DNA from: Sycobia sp. Sy_11
Taxonomy: Eukaryota > Arthropoda > Insecta > Hymenoptera > Epichrysomallidae
DNA: 64,000 nt
Assembly: GCA_018907035.1 (NCBI GenBank)
Contig: JACCIC010000293.1
Span: 62,001-126,000 of the forward strand
Direction of reading: 5' to 3'
Within the stretch, counting starts at the first letter, position 1; every line of letters begins with the position of its first letter. Made by a program: the position numbers and the translations under genes. The notes beneath the pieces were generated by a model. That model had not been told where the DNA came from. It saw nothing but the letters and a program-made list of their open reading frames with translations, and did not search any database. Positions 11,705 through 23,400 of the stretch are shown here, in pieces.

Positions 11705-11708
<4 letters not shown>
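10815..11708. other. Spacer, no gene
   Basis: Contains a short AT array at 10881-10909, a Pst-like palindromic CTGCAGCCGCAGCTGCAG segment near 11008, a CA/CG alternation near 11085-11130, and purine-rich sequence at about 11360-11450. No gene seen. Confidence 0.55.

Positions 11709-11750
<42 letters not shown>
11709..11750. repeat. (AT)n microsatellite
   Basis: Pure AT array; first of three within 500 bp. Confidence 0.96.
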
Positions 11751-11756
<6 letters not shown>

Positions 11757-11943
11757 ATACACATATATGTATGCATATATATCATTTTTATACAGAAAGG
11801 TATATACATAGTTACTTTTCATATCGTTCGTTTTCATTCGTTAGAATTTAGGAAAATAATACATTTACCAAGACTGAGTATGGTTTTTCGCAATAACGTA
11901 AATTTTACCATCGTCTTTTTTCATAATTTAAATATCCTATAAA

Positions 11944-11947
<4 letters not shown>

Positions 11948-11995
<48 letters not shown>
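11948..11995. repeat. (AT)n microsatellite
   Basis: Pure AT array; second of three within 500 bp. Confidence 0.96.
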
Positions 11996-11997
<2 letters not shown>

Positions 11998-12145
11998 ATA
12001 CGTAAGCGAAGGACTGAATTGTCAGCAAAATCGGCGATATAACAGAAAATCGATTCCAGGCTGACAAAATCATGCGATACCTGTTTTTTCAACTGTTTTT
12101 CGTTCGTGTGTTTGTTTATTTATCTAATGAATTAATTATTCTCGA

Positions 12146-12150
<5 letters not shown>

Positions 12151-12193
<43 letters not shown>
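12151..12193. repeat. (AT)n microsatellite
   Basis: Pure AT array with a TATTTATATA right edge; third of three within 500 bp. Confidence 0.96.
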
Positions 12194-12201
<8 letters not shown>

Positions 12202-12902
12202 CAGCAAGTATATCATTAATGGATGATCTGGGCATGTAAAAACCTTTGGCTTTGTGATAAACAATTTTATAAACGTAAAAACTTACGTGTCTATAAGGTT
12301 CATAAAATAGTTTAAATAAGTTAAATCAATTTTCAACGATCGGAAATTTTATGCAATAATCTGACCTTAAATAATATTATATTAATTTGAAATATTTATT
12401 TAAGTTTAACCATGTCGGATCAAAAATTCACCAGATCTTCATTTATATGACCTATTTTAAAGATAAAAATAAATTTAGTAGCCCTTCGGAATGTTTTCTA
12501 GCATGTAATAAATTTCATAGTGTTTTTTTTGTTATGTAACGTTTGATTTCTATCTCACAGGTGATAAATACGATTTTAAAACAAAAGGCCTTAGAACAAA
12601 TAGCGCACTCTTCGCGCTAAAAGAAAAAACGTAAAAAATCCGATAAATATCAAAATGTTGACTATAAATTTTTTAACAGCGAACTGCGAAAGAGCGACCT
12701 CGATTACCTTTATTTAGGTATACGCAGTTGTTTCGCGAAGAAATTATTACGCTCGCGTTGAATTTACAAGCGCGCTGAACTTTGTTTTACAAAATTCGGA
12801 TCCCGGCCGGTGTTAATGGGTTAAGTACGGAGCCGCTCGTGCCGTCATAAAACCGGCGTCGCTCGGGCAAAGTGCAGAGAGCGAGAGAAAGAGCGACAGA
12901 GG

Positions 12903-12904
<2 letters not shown>
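12194..12904. other. AT-rich spacer grading into CpG-rich DNA
   Basis: Unique sequence that shifts to CpG-rich after about 12600. No frame or element recognised. Confidence 0.55.

Positions 12905-12946
<42 letters not shown>
12905..12946. repeat. (GA)n microsatellite
   Basis: GA array inside a CpG-rich block. It is the first of three alternating GA, CT, GA tracts. Confidence 0.95.
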
Positions 12947-12949
<3 letters not shown>

Positions 12950-13139
12950 CTGTCGCCGCAGAGCAAACATTATTAATTAACCAAAATTGCGGGGTTAACA
13001 GAGCCCTGCGCGTATCGGTCCTTCCCGAATTCGTTATCGCGGTGCCCACCTTTCCCCCCCCACCCACACCTCGAAAGCCCTCGAAGTCAATCAAAAGCCA
13101 CTCGTGCCAGTTCGTGCATTAGGTCCCTGCCTCTCTGTT

Positions 13140-13141
<2 letters not shown>

Positions 13142-13174
<33 letters not shown>
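13142..13174. repeat. (CT)n microsatellite
   Basis: CT array about 200 bp from a GA tract on each side, so it can base-pair with either. Confidence 0.95.
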
Positions 13175-13177
<3 letters not shown>

Positions 13178-13337
13178 CCTGCGGAACCAATCATTCCAAA
13201 AGGAGGTCCTTATTCAATACTCGATTATTCAAAAGCCGCGGGGATTGGGTCTGAGAGGGTCAAAGTATATAGCTACTTCAAAAGTACAGGGAGGGAAAAA
13301 GCCAATTTTCGACTGGCACGTGCACACGCACGCAGCG

Positions 13338-13377
13338 GGAGAGAGAGAGAGAGAGGGAGAGATAGAAAGAGAGAAAG
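13338..13377. repeat. (GA)n microsatellite
   Basis: Imperfect GA array with GGGA and GATA interruptions. Confidence 0.93.
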
Positions 13378-13740
13378 CAAGTGAGACACAAAATTCATAA
13401 TTCCGAGGCGAACGGGAGAAGAAAAAGCTCGGCTTACAACGACCGCGCGTTCGGGATACTCGCGGCTTTGCCTTTTGACAGCCTCTCGGCTGGAACGGGC
13501 GCTGGAGGGGAGGGGGGAGCGGAGGAGGCAACGGCTTTGACGTCTGATTTGGCGCTACTTTATACCACCGTTTCTCGCGCCTCTCGCCGGATATCTCATC
13601 TCCGCGCGCGGTTTTGTAATGCACCTGCACGCGCCGGTTTACGGAGCGATAATTCCAAGAGGGGCAGGGGGGGGACTGGGCATTACATGCGCAATTCTCG
13701 AAATATTTCGTTAAATTCGAGTTAATTTTGTTTCAGAGAA
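13378..13740. other. CpG-rich block, no confirmed gene
   Basis: CpG-rich sequence in which frames on both strands stay open together (13229-13630 minus, 13381-13725 plus). This is a composition effect, and neither product resembles a known family. It could be an unmethylated regulatory region, but no core promoter is clear. Confidence 0.45.
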
Positions 13741-13935
13741 TCCACATTATAACAACACTGTAACCTCAAATTTACTAATTTGATGCGAGAATTTGGCTCT
13801 CGTGATAGAAACCTTGTTTCGCTCGGGGATAAAGTGTCTCAAGAGACAAATAACAAACTTTCATATCTGTTTTAAAATTACTATTGCACAATCGTTTTTT
13901 TCTTTAAATATTTACGTATCATTCATACATGGAAT

Positions 13936-14003
13936 ATTTTCATGTATTAATTTCACATTTTCATGTATTAATTTATTAATTTAATATTTTCATGTACTTA
14001 TTT
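13936..14003. repeat. Short dispersed tandem repeat
   Basis: Three copies of an 18-bp unit ATTTTCATGTATTAATTT at 13936-13953, 13957-13974 and 13986-14003. The third differs at one position, and the spacings are 21 and 29 bp. Confidence 0.8.
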
Positions 14004-15419
14004 CTAGACATATACATACTATTATTAATTATTTTTCTATGGTAATGGACAATGTTATCATGATTTAGAAGTGTTTATCAGTAAAACAAAATTTCGCATT
14101 TAAGCTGTAACAATTACGTACCTTCAAAAAAAGATGTATTTATCATTATTATTTATGATTGGGCAGACTTTTTTGCATAAATAAGGTGGAGTAAATTTTG
14201 TCGAATGATACCTTTGGCTGAAAGATACAATACTTGATTTATTTCTTTGAATATTCATAATTTTTACGATTAAATTTTTTTCGTTGAAATTATACATCAT
14301 TAAATTGTTATGAATTTTTCGCAATTACGATATATGCGTAACTTACTACAAAAACAATTACAGTTCGTTTTAAAGTTACGCCAGACTGGAGAGTGATGAA
14401 TATTAAAAGAAATAAATAAATAAAAGATGGAATTTTTCGGCATATTTACCTTTCGGTAAAAACCCATTCGACAAAATTGACCCCGCCCGCTTTTTTTGCA
14501 TAAAAACGTGCCTGAATAATTGTATCGGCAACAAAAGGGCGAAATGAAAATAAAACCAACGAAAGAAAGTCTCGTGAACGTTTTTCCCTTTTGTTTGTCC
14601 AGGAGACTCCTCCCTCGCTTACAAAAACCATTTTCTTCTTATAACGAATCGGATAATATGATAATGGAGAGCAAATGATAACAAGAAGGATAACGGAAGA
14701 GCGGGAGATCTTTGACTTGTTTGAGGCTGATAAAGTACGCTTAATAGCTGATCGAGCTGTGTAAAAGCATCGGGGGATTAAACTCTTTTAATAATCCGGT
14801 ACTGCATTTTTATGAGAGCTAAAGGCGGAAACAACAAAGCTTTCAATTATTTGTACAATAATGGATCTCGATAATTCGCTGTATTACTGGCATCGAATCA
14901 AGATAACCAAGTAAAAAAAAAAGAAAAAGAAACGAGGAACTTGTTAAGAGTATTTTTTATTTTGAAAACAAACGAAAACGTACAGTTTGCACACTGTTAA
15001 TTCCGAGGATGGAATGTCAATAAACTTCAACGCATATAATACTTCGTATTAAAATGATTTGTTTATGGGCGCGATCGGTTGGAAGAGGCGCGAAGCCGCG
15101 TAAAGGTAAACGCGACGAATGGGATTTTTTCCTCCGCCGTTTAATGGAAAACTCGAGAAAATCAAGAATGTACGTATATAGGTAAAAATATTTCCTGAAA
15201 AGTTCTGCGTAGTGCATCTGACTTTTTAAGTTTTTTCTCGACATTCCGCTACGAACGACAAGTAAGCGTAATATAAATTATGCGAATAGACTTTCGTAGC
15301 GCGTCGCGAAGATCTTACTGCAATTCTTCTTTGCCGTTGATATATCGGCAGTACCAGGCAGCATATTGCGCTTAATTCAGACAGACACATGCGTATTATC
15401 AGAGTTCAACTTTCGGATC

Positions 15420-15422
<3 letters not shown>
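14004..15422. other. AT-rich spacer, no gene
   Basis: Unique AT-rich DNA. Minus-strand frames at 14124-14324, 14446-14631 and 15017-15244 are short and unrecognised. Confidence 0.55.

Positions 15423-15457
<35 letters not shown>
15423..15457. repeat. (GT)n microsatellite
   Basis: Pure GT array of about 17 units ending in TTTT. Confidence 0.96.
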
Positions 15458-15460
<3 letters not shown>

Positions 15461-15545
15461 GCGAATTTGTTAAGGTAGCTCTCAGCTCATTCGATGCGTC
15501 TCTCCCAACCCGAGAACTGTGTCCGTGCTTTAGTTTTCATCCATA

Positions 15546-15546
<1 letters not shown>

Positions 15547-15593
<47 letters not shown>
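15547..15593. repeat. (AT)n microsatellite
   Basis: Left AT array of an AT-GA-AT sandwich. Confidence 0.96.
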
Positions 15594-15596
<3 letters not shown>

Positions 15597-15598
<2 letters not shown>

Positions 15599-15710
15599 GA
15601 GAGTGAGAGAGATAAGATGAGAGAGATAGAGAGAGATAGAAGAGTAGAGAGATAGAAAGTGAGAGAGAGAGAGAGAGGAGGGGGGATGAAGAAGAGAGAG
15701 AGAGAGAGAT
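15597..15710. repeat. Imperfect (GA)n tract
   Basis: About 115 bp of purine-rich GA repeat with GATA, AGTA and GGGGGG interruptions, placed between two AT arrays. Confidence 0.93.
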
Positions 15711-15746
15711 GGGTGAATTCGTTTTAGAATCGTTGCCAAATTAATG

Positions 15747-15748
<2 letters not shown>

Positions 15749-15790
<42 letters not shown>
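15749..15790. repeat. (AT)n microsatellite
   Basis: Right AT array of the AT-GA-AT sandwich; it can pair with the left one. Confidence 0.96.
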
Positions 15791-15793
<3 letters not shown>

Positions 15794-16107
15794 TTTCATG
15801 CGGCCGGATAACGGGTTTAGCCCGTTATTTTTTTTTATCCTCCTGCAGTTTGTACGGTGATGGGCTTAGGGAAGGGATGCAAACTATATAGATAAACGCG
15901 CTTCCTTCGTATAATTTTGTTTCGCGAACAAATAGATTCGAAAATGTATACAGATCTATAGTGCAGCGGCGATATTGTTTCTCTGCACGCTTTTCAACGT
16001 CCTTTCTCTTTTTATACAGGCTCTGCATCCGCTCACAGATGGACTTGCAAAACAGAAATGCTTTTTAAGGGTCAGATATATACATGCATATATACATATG
16101 TGTACAT

Positions 16108-16109
<2 letters not shown>
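15791..16109. other. Spacer, no gene
   Basis: Unique sequence containing an inverted AACGGG..CCCGTT hairpin at about 15811-15827. No gene seen. Confidence 0.5.

Positions 16110-16154
<45 letters not shown>
16110..16154. repeat. (AT)n microsatellite
   Basis: Pure AT core flanked on both sides by degenerate TATACATATG and TATGTATATA sequence over about 16075-16215. Confidence 0.95.
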
Positions 16155-16157
<3 letters not shown>

Positions 16158-16755
16158 GTATATAATTATATATATGTATATATATATGTGCGTGTATACG
16201 TATGTATATACGGTTGCGTTTAAAAAAGAACTGAGATTTTCAAAGCTTTAAAGCAAAGACCAAGGCATTATAGATGCAGGGGCGTTTGCGTCAATAAATC
16301 CCTGCGTTATCCATATTTATATTGTCTATACATACATATATATCGAGGCGAGAGCGTGCACAAGAATTTTCTTTTCGTCCCAAAGGGTGAGCTTGATTGC
16401 AATGTTTGCGCGAGGGGAGGGGGTGGTTTATACGGGAATATAAGCGCGTGAGCTCCAATACATAACGCATTATTCCGTGCTGTTTTTTTGTTTTGTTTTT
16501 TTTTGTTTTTTTGTTTTTTTTTTAATGAAATTGTAAACGTGCGCGCGCGTGCGGGAGCACCTACCGTCGGTGTAACTTTGAAAAAGGGGGAATCTATCGC
16601 ATGCGACAATTCGTTTTGACGGGCTTGGAATATTTGCGAGACGCGAAGATATGTATACAGAACTCGGCTCGAGGTACAAAGCAATAAAATGTGCGCGAAA
16701 CAATAAAGTTTGAAAATCAACGAAATAGTGATTTAGCGATGCGTGATTCTGAAAT

Positions 16756-16759
<4 letters not shown>
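16155..16759. other. Spacer with poly-T and CG alternation
   Basis: Contains a T-rich run with scattered G at about 16482-16523 and a GCGCGCGC alternation near 16540. The frame at 16307-16720 minus crosses the poly-T run and is not credible as a protein. Confidence 0.5.

Positions 16760-16818
<59 letters not shown>
16760..16818. repeat. (AT)n microsatellite
   Basis: One of the longest pure AT arrays here, about 29 units. Confidence 0.97.
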
Positions 16819-16824
<6 letters not shown>

Positions 16825-17780
16825 GCATTGTGATTTTCATCATTTTAGAATCCAAAAAGATGAATCAATTTCAGTTAAATTTTTTAATAACTCATTCGAT
16901 GAAAAACAAATTATTAATCCGCTTTTGTATTGTTTTTTATCCGCAATTTATCCGGCAACCTTCAGTTCGAAATTATCAGATAATTATAATTTGATAATTG
17001 TTTTAACAAAATTTTTGATGGATGCTTTGTCGAAACAATTGGACGAGGTATAAGTAAAATACTTTTTTCTTCCTCGAAATGGATCATCTACTGTCTCTTG
17101 AGAGACACTTTGATAAAAAACAATAAAGAGTTTATATTAATTACATAAAGACTAATGATTATGTTGTTGTATAAATTTAAGCACAATACGAGCTGGACAC
17201 AAATGAACAATAAAATAAATAATGGAGAATAACGTAAACTTGGTCAGTTCAAATTATTTATTATATATAATCGTCACTGCCGTACTCATTGGAGCCTGAA
17301 TATTTTTGAAAGATATTCTATAAATATAAGCTTTAAGCTTTTAACTCTAGCTTGAACCCACAAAAGAAGCCGTCGTAAACGAACAACAATTTTTATTTAT
17401 CAAAATTATTAATTGGACAGAGGATAAGATACACTCGTAAGGTTCTAATCATCGTGAAAAACTGAGCGGGGGAGCGTGTTTGCAGAAGAACGCGACGAGG
17501 CCTTGCCGTAAGAGACGCCCTTGAGCGATCGTCCGAGAGGAGCCCGGCGAGCCGGGGCTATCGTCCGTCCGAACACGTTCGCAGCTCGCCACGCTGGCCC
17601 GGGGGCATTTCCTAGGTGTAGTCCTCCGCTCGAGCACAAAGTTTTCACACGCCGAGCGGAACTAATGGCAGCGCAAGAGAGCGATCGAAAGGGACGGAAA
17701 GGCCGTCATTTCTTTTAAATTGCATTTAGCCCTTCGAATCCGCATTATTATAATCATGGCGCTATAGATTGCTAATGCAT

Positions 17781-17789
<9 letters not shown>
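16819..17789. other. Spacer with CpG-rich block
   Basis: AT-rich until about 17450, then a CpG-rich block of about 270 bp (17450-17720) with frames open on both strands. No gene, promoter or element can be supported. Confidence 0.5.

Positions 17790-17828
<39 letters not shown>
17790..17828. repeat. (AT)n microsatellite
   Basis: Pure AT array preceded by TATATATAAA. Confidence 0.95.
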
Positions 17829-17830
<2 letters not shown>

Positions 17831-17999
17831 TTATATTACGCTCTTTGCGCATATTGTCGTAATTCGGCTTCGTTCCTCCACTCGACGATTGAGAATTTTT
17901 TACGACATTTCTTTTGATCGCTCGCCTTAAAATCGTGTAATACGAAATTAGTTTTCCATTTATTTAATGCACCCTGACACACGCCATCCTTACCATTGT

Positions 18000-18518
18000 T
18001 TTATCGTTACGCGCCTCTTGCAATATAATAAGAATAAAACTCGCGAGGCGCGGAATATCGCTGTACACGGCTGAATCCTCGAGACGCTCCCTACGCTCAC
18101 GATAAGCCCGAAAGTAGCGCGCGTGTCGCGCGAGCCAAAGAAAGGATCCGGATCGGCGCTGCGGGCAACGGTGGCTGGACGGAGGCGGTGGGCGGGATAG
18201 GGGCGGAGAAGGGGGAAGGGGGGACCCACCCGGAGAGCGCGCGAGAAAGTGTCACTGGGTCAAACTATCCCTGTCCGTCGTCCTCGCCGCTCCAGAAAGG
18301 CGCTATAAAAATTTCCGCAGAGTACGCGCCGACGACGAGAGGGACTGATATATAGGGTAGACGCGCTCGAGGGGGGCGGCTGCAGGAGATGCCGGGGCTG
18401 GTGCGGCACGCTCGAAAATTCCGAGGGGTAGGGACGAGGGAGAGTGCCCTAGTCGTAACCCGCCCATCCCTCGCGGCTCCTTAACCCTAATGCTTTCCCA
18501 TAAGGCGCACTCATATCT
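18000..18518. other. CpG-rich block with isolated TATA-like box
   Basis: CpG-rich block with G-rich runs at 18180-18235. A CTATAAAAAT sequence at 18302-18311 is TATA-like and sits in GC-rich DNA, but no initiator consensus is seen 25-35 bp downstream and no credible first exon follows. It is a regulatory candidate at best. Confidence 0.35.
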
Positions 18519-18555
18519 ACACACACACACACACACAAACACGCGCGCGCGTGTA
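18519..18555. repeat. Compound (CA)n-(CG)n-GTG tract
   Basis: CA units followed by CGCGCGCG and GTGT; alternating purine-pyrimidine sequence. Confidence 0.9.
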
Positions 18556-18615
18556 TCTACATAGATATTATAGCCACGCATTCCACGACCTATATCATTT
18601 TCAATTTATACATGG

Positions 18616-18618
<3 letters not shown>

Positions 18619-18658
<40 letters not shown>
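18619..18658. repeat. (AT)n microsatellite
   Basis: Pure AT array ending in TTCATACG. Confidence 0.95.
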
Positions 18659-18661
<3 letters not shown>

Positions 18662-18951
18662 TACGATCCATCCTGGTCTTTGGCGTTCTCACCCTCTTTT
18701 TCTCCCTCTCTCTGTACGCGCATGTATGTACGTGTCTTTTAGCTAGTGACACGCGTATAGGGCATGTGTTCTACTTGCCGATGCGCGCGCGTAAGGAATA
18801 AGAAAATGGAACGCGAAGAGCTACTTATAAGCCTATATATGCTCGCGCTTCCTTTGCATTAGTAATCGTCATTCGTATAATATTGAAGGAGTGCGCGCCG
18901 CAGTATTGCGGGCTTTCCCGCGCTATTTTCAAATGTTCTATGCATCAAATG

Positions 18952-18953
<2 letters not shown>

Positions 18954-18999
<46 letters not shown>
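18954..18999. repeat. (AT)n microsatellite
   Basis: Pure AT array. It is the last one before a stretch of about 7.8 kb without any long AT array. Confidence 0.96.
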
Positions 19000-19001
<2 letters not shown>

Positions 19002-19629
19002 TCATATGTATATATTTGTATAACTGCGACAGCTAGAGAGGAATATAACGTGCCTTTTTCTCATTTATTCTTTCGCTATTTCTTCACAGCATATGCGAGA
19101 TACTTTGAACAGCTTCTGTACTTTATTATATGGCAGCAAATGGAAAATTAAGGAAATGCCACTATTCCATTTTCATTTGAGGTCCGATACAAAAGAGAAA
19201 AATTATCTAGTTTTATTCTTAGTATGGAAAAAATAAAAACGACTTTAAAGGAACTCTTGTGAGATTGTGTGTTTACGATATTTCATTTCTTTTTCCCCCT
19301 AAAAATTTTAAGTCTTACGTACTTGCCAATTTAATTTTGGAGTCAAGAATTGCGGCGCTGTACACAATAAGCAGATTACAGAAGATATCAAAGAGTATCT
19401 GAAAACTAGTTCCCGGCCTGTTTCTTTATTTTGTATTAAAAACATTCACTTTTTTTAGAAAAAGGAAAAACTTCTGTTCTATTTCGAACAATTTTTTTTT
19501 TATAAAACTTGTCAGTAATAAAAAGTTGAATTCTAAATTAAATAACAGAAATACATAAATTTTGATTATATTAGTCTTTCATTTATGTTCAATTCAGGGA
19601 ATTCATTCAGAGGGAATAATCGTGGTCAT
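19000..19629. other. AT-rich spacer, no gene
   Basis: Unique AT-rich sequence up to the SINE insertion. Nothing recognised. Confidence 0.55.
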
Positions 19630-19867
19630 TAAATTTCATTATTTTTTTTTTTTTATGTTTATTTAACGTCGCTCCAAAATTTATGCTTCCAAATATCGGT
19701 GCGAATCAGCGACAGAGGTCTACGATGTATTTGTAAACAAAGCACATGTAAATTATTACAGCAGTGCCTGTGAGAATCGGCCAAGATCGAGATTTGAACG
19801 CAGATCATCAAGTTACTGGTCCTTCGCTCCAGCGATCGAGCCATCGTAGGCCTCTAAATTTCATTAT
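19630..19867 (-). mobile_element. tRNA-derived SINE, copy 1, with 13-bp TSD
   Basis: Minus-strand SINE body at about 19643-19854. Reading on the minus strand, it has a tRNA-like head with a box-A-like TGGCTCGATCGCTGGAGCG and a decayed box B (GTTCAAATC). A tRNA-unrelated body follows, containing TAATTTACATGTGCTTTGTT and ATTTGGAAGCATAAAT, and then a poly-A tail (the T run at 19642-19654). The insertion is bounded by a perfect 13-bp direct repeat TAAATTTCATTAT at 19630-19642 and 19855-19867. It aligns end to end with the plus-strand copy at 47787-47994. SINEs are transcribed by RNA polymerase III and mobilised by a partner LINE; none is in the window. The minus-strand frame through it (19659-19844) is not a gene. 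Confidence 0.9.
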
Positions 19868-22839
19868 ATTGGCGGATTTATAATATGCAAATTTATGTAA
19901 ACTACGTTACACCATCGAACAGACGGTATATTTTAATTCAAGTCTGGGAACAAGGGACGAAATAAATGAAGCATGCGTGAATGATGATAGAATTAAGGGC
20001 TTAAATAAAGTGTCAGAATATATGATATCTTTGGTTGATCTCTAAACAAATCCATATAATTAATATGAGGAGAGATGAGAGAAGGAAGAATCCTGAAGTC
20101 TTTAAAAAATATACTTCTATAGTCATCGGTTTATTTTTAAGTATATAATACAATTTCAAAGGCAAAGATTTACTATGATGTGTAATAATAATATATGTAT
20201 CAACATTTATTACACAGATCCGCTTTTCTTCAACCAAAGTCAAATTAAATCAAAATTTTTTTCTAATACACATACATCGTAGAAACTCACTGTGCGATTA
20301 AATATTTTTGAGCAATCTAGATAATAAGCATTTTACAATTTTCAATATCAATAAATTATAATAGGAATAATATCTTGCCTAAGTGCGAATCACGTGATGC
20401 CCTATATGGTACATCATTAACTTTTGAAATTAAATTGAAAAGTCGAACAGCTTGAACTCTATCCCAAAATGATATCCACGTGTTCACTATCTCTCGACGA
20501 ACATTGAAATGGCATGCTTATATAGAGTCTCACGGCTTTCGCCTAAAGACGGTGGGAAACAGTCAGTGAGAAAAAGTGATACGTGTAGATAAGGTACTCT
20601 TTCCAGCTGCTCTCAACGACTCTTCGGCGAATTCTCCCGCAGCCAGCTCAGATCTATCTGGACATATATATCCCATCTCCGAAAGCGCTTTTACCAGATA
20701 AGAAGCGAAAATACGGTATATGGAATAATCCGAAACGAGACACGAGAAATTTCCATTGAAGAACATCAGGGAAGAAAGAGTAGAGCGCGACGATTACCAT
20801 CTAAAGAATGATAAAGAGCGCTGCGGGCGTAGATGCATACAATAAGGGGTTAATAATCAGCAGAGAAAGTTGTACGAATATAACTTACTATAATATCTAT
20901 CGGTCTTTGAGAGTATCCAGCTTTGGAGATCCGAGGGGAATCATACGCGATACATTGAGAAATATATGGAGGATCATGAAGACGAACGGCGAAGATCAAT
21001 AGTTAATATAATGGATATCTTTAAGATTCGAATTTCTGTAATGTAAAAATCATATTTATGAGGTCTCACTATATTAAATGACGAGACTTTTTGTGAAAAA
21101 TTTTTGCTTAAATGATAATTCTACAGTCGCATGATTCCCTTGATATAAAGCATTAAATTCCAATGTAGATAAAGAGTACAGTCTATCTTTGCCATATTAC
21201 CCATGCCTCGTGGTTCTATTTTTCAATCCAATGTTAGAAGTCTTTTTTTGTAAGAGCATAGATGATTAAGGTAGGCTTGATCTTTGGCAACGAAATAAAG
21301 TCAGAAGTAATTTAATCAGAAGAAGTGTCGAGCACCGAGGCGCAACTAACGACTCAATGAGCTTCATGCACAGTACGTTATAGGCATTTATGTTTTCTGC
21401 GTGCAAAAACAATGTCGTGTTTGTCACAACTCTGTTTTCTACGAATTCGCTGTCACAGTGTTGACAGACCATTTAAATAAAAACTTTGGCTTACATTTTA
21501 TCTCATTAAATGCCTTTTAGTCATTCTGATACCCATGATGTTGAGAAAAAGAAACGATTAGCATAGCTTTAAATTTAGCTTTAATTTGCACATTCTTGGC
21601 TCTTTTGCATTCTTGAAAATGACGCAGTTTTCCAGTGCATGTATTGCCATCTAACTACAATATCAAATTTCATCGCAAGTATTAATTTTTCTCAATTCCG
21701 GTTCCTTATCTCACCCCTTAAGAATATGTGAGCAGATTCATTGCTCTTACAGTTTGCTCTCACAGCTCTTACAAATTGCTCTTACAGTTTTTTTTAATCT
21801 AATTCTCATTGATAATTTCATTGATTTGATCGCTAATTGCGAAGTTAAAACAGAGCCAAGACAACCTTTAAAATCTCTTTCTTTATGTTATTGTTTTGAA
21901 TTTAATGAAAATTTCACATTTTGCGTTGTCCATGTTTTTCCTTATATATTTCTGTCGACATGAGTCAAAAACACGTACCAAAATTACTAATACAGTGGCA
22001 ATGACATACTTTTTAGTTACTAGTTTTTTTTTGCTTTATCTCTAGTGATAGAATGCTAAATTTATTTCCCTCGCTTCCCCTACCTCTTTATTACACATTC
22101 TGCGCAAACTTTTGTTATTTAATTCGAGTGTTAATAATTATAAGCTTATGTCGTCGTTCTCCTGATAATTGTCCACTTCCATTCATGACTTAAGAATGAT
22201 TCAAACCAGTACTTAAGATTCGGCTGAAGATCATTGTTGGCATGTAGCACATTAAACAGTTGCATCTTTTCCAAATGCATATAACATTTATGCTTATCAT
22301 TGATAAAAGGCACAGTCCCGTGTACAAATATCGACTTATCAACGCTTTAGGTTCTATTCTAGCTAGTATTACTGATCCTCTCCTCATCTACATAATACTC
22401 TCTATGTCCCAGTTAATTATCATCTATAATAGCTTATTTTTTACTCTCTCGAATTTTGTCAGATTTTCTAAAGTGGTGCCGATGCGGAGAAGAAATGTGC
22501 GTTTTTTAGTCGTAATCTTACAAGACTAATAATAAAACAAGTTATGTTTTCTATTTCGAATCTAATTTATTCGTATTAAAAAATTATATTTTTGATAAAA
22601 TAGGTCCGTGCAATTGCCATATTAAATACTCCGTCAAATAATGAATCTTCAATGACTCATGATGATAATTTTGATCTACAATATGAAGATATTGTACAAA
22701 ATCATGTTACGCTTATAGATACATAACATAATATTATATAAAATTCTTGAGATCAAAAAAAGTCTATGTAGATATAAGATATAAGTAACTGATGGGTTAT
22801 ATTTAAGGTTATAATTTGGCATACTATAGCGTAGCTTAG
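19868..22839. other. AT-rich spacer, no gene
   Basis: Unique AT-rich DNA. Frames at 20563-20766, 20808-21002, 21266-21472, 21754-21963 and 22190-22529 are all short and unrecognised. No RNA gene or transposon was seen. Confidence 0.5.
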
Positions 22840-23061
22840 ACACAATCTGACCGGATACTGGAACTGATCAATCCGCAGCCTACAGCCCCACTCGCTGATC
22901 CCTCAAAAAGTATCGAAGCCCCAGTCTATCCGAAATTGGGATACAATTTGCCGGGGCGCAACCGTCTTCACTCTTCACGACAGTACTGGAAATGGACCCA
23001 ATGAGGATGCTGGAGAATTCGCCCGTGCCACTTTCGCCTGCCTACATATGCATATCATGAT
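22840..23061. other. GC-balanced block open in three frames
   Basis: A sharply bounded, GC-balanced block inside AT-rich DNA. Three frames are each open for 53-54 codons: plus 22840-23001, plus 22899-23057 and minus 22883-23041. The first begins directly after a CTTAG that could be a splice acceptor, with peptide pieces ILELINPQPTAP and YPKLGYNLPG. The minus frame contains GEFSSILIGSISS and CAPANCIPISDRLG. I cannot assign any of them to a family. Each length is compatible with chance at this base composition. It may be an exon, a retroposed fragment or a conserved non-coding element. Confidence 0.3.
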
Positions 23062-23062
23062 G

Positions 23063-23085
23063 CACACACACACACACACACACAC
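23063..23085. repeat. (CA)n microsatellite
   Basis: Short CA array continuing into CGCACATGCGCA. Confidence 0.93.
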
Positions 23086-23099
23086 GCACATGCGCATAG

Positions 23100-23400
23100 A
23101 TGCCGTTGTCGAACCTCATTACGTAATCCGCTCGTGGACGAGACGCGACTGCTGTTCCGACGGGCGCCTCACCGTGACGAATCGCGCGCGCCCTCAATTT
23201 TCGCTGATTTGGCGCGCGTCGACGTCGACTCGGCCCTCGCGACGGATTCGCGCAGAGAGCTTCGAGAGCGCGGAATCCGACTGATACAGCGCGGCGCGCG
23301 GGATTATCGGGATAGGTTGGTTTCCAGGGCCCGAGGTCTTATAATAGGGCGAGGCGGTCGCCCCGGTGGCATACACGGCGCTGACTTATTACTTATTCCA
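23100..23400. other. CpG-rich block
   Basis: About 300 bp rich in CpG and GCGC words, with frames open on both strands. Together with the preceding GC-balanced block it forms a compositional island of about 560 bp. No core promoter is clear. Confidence 0.45.
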
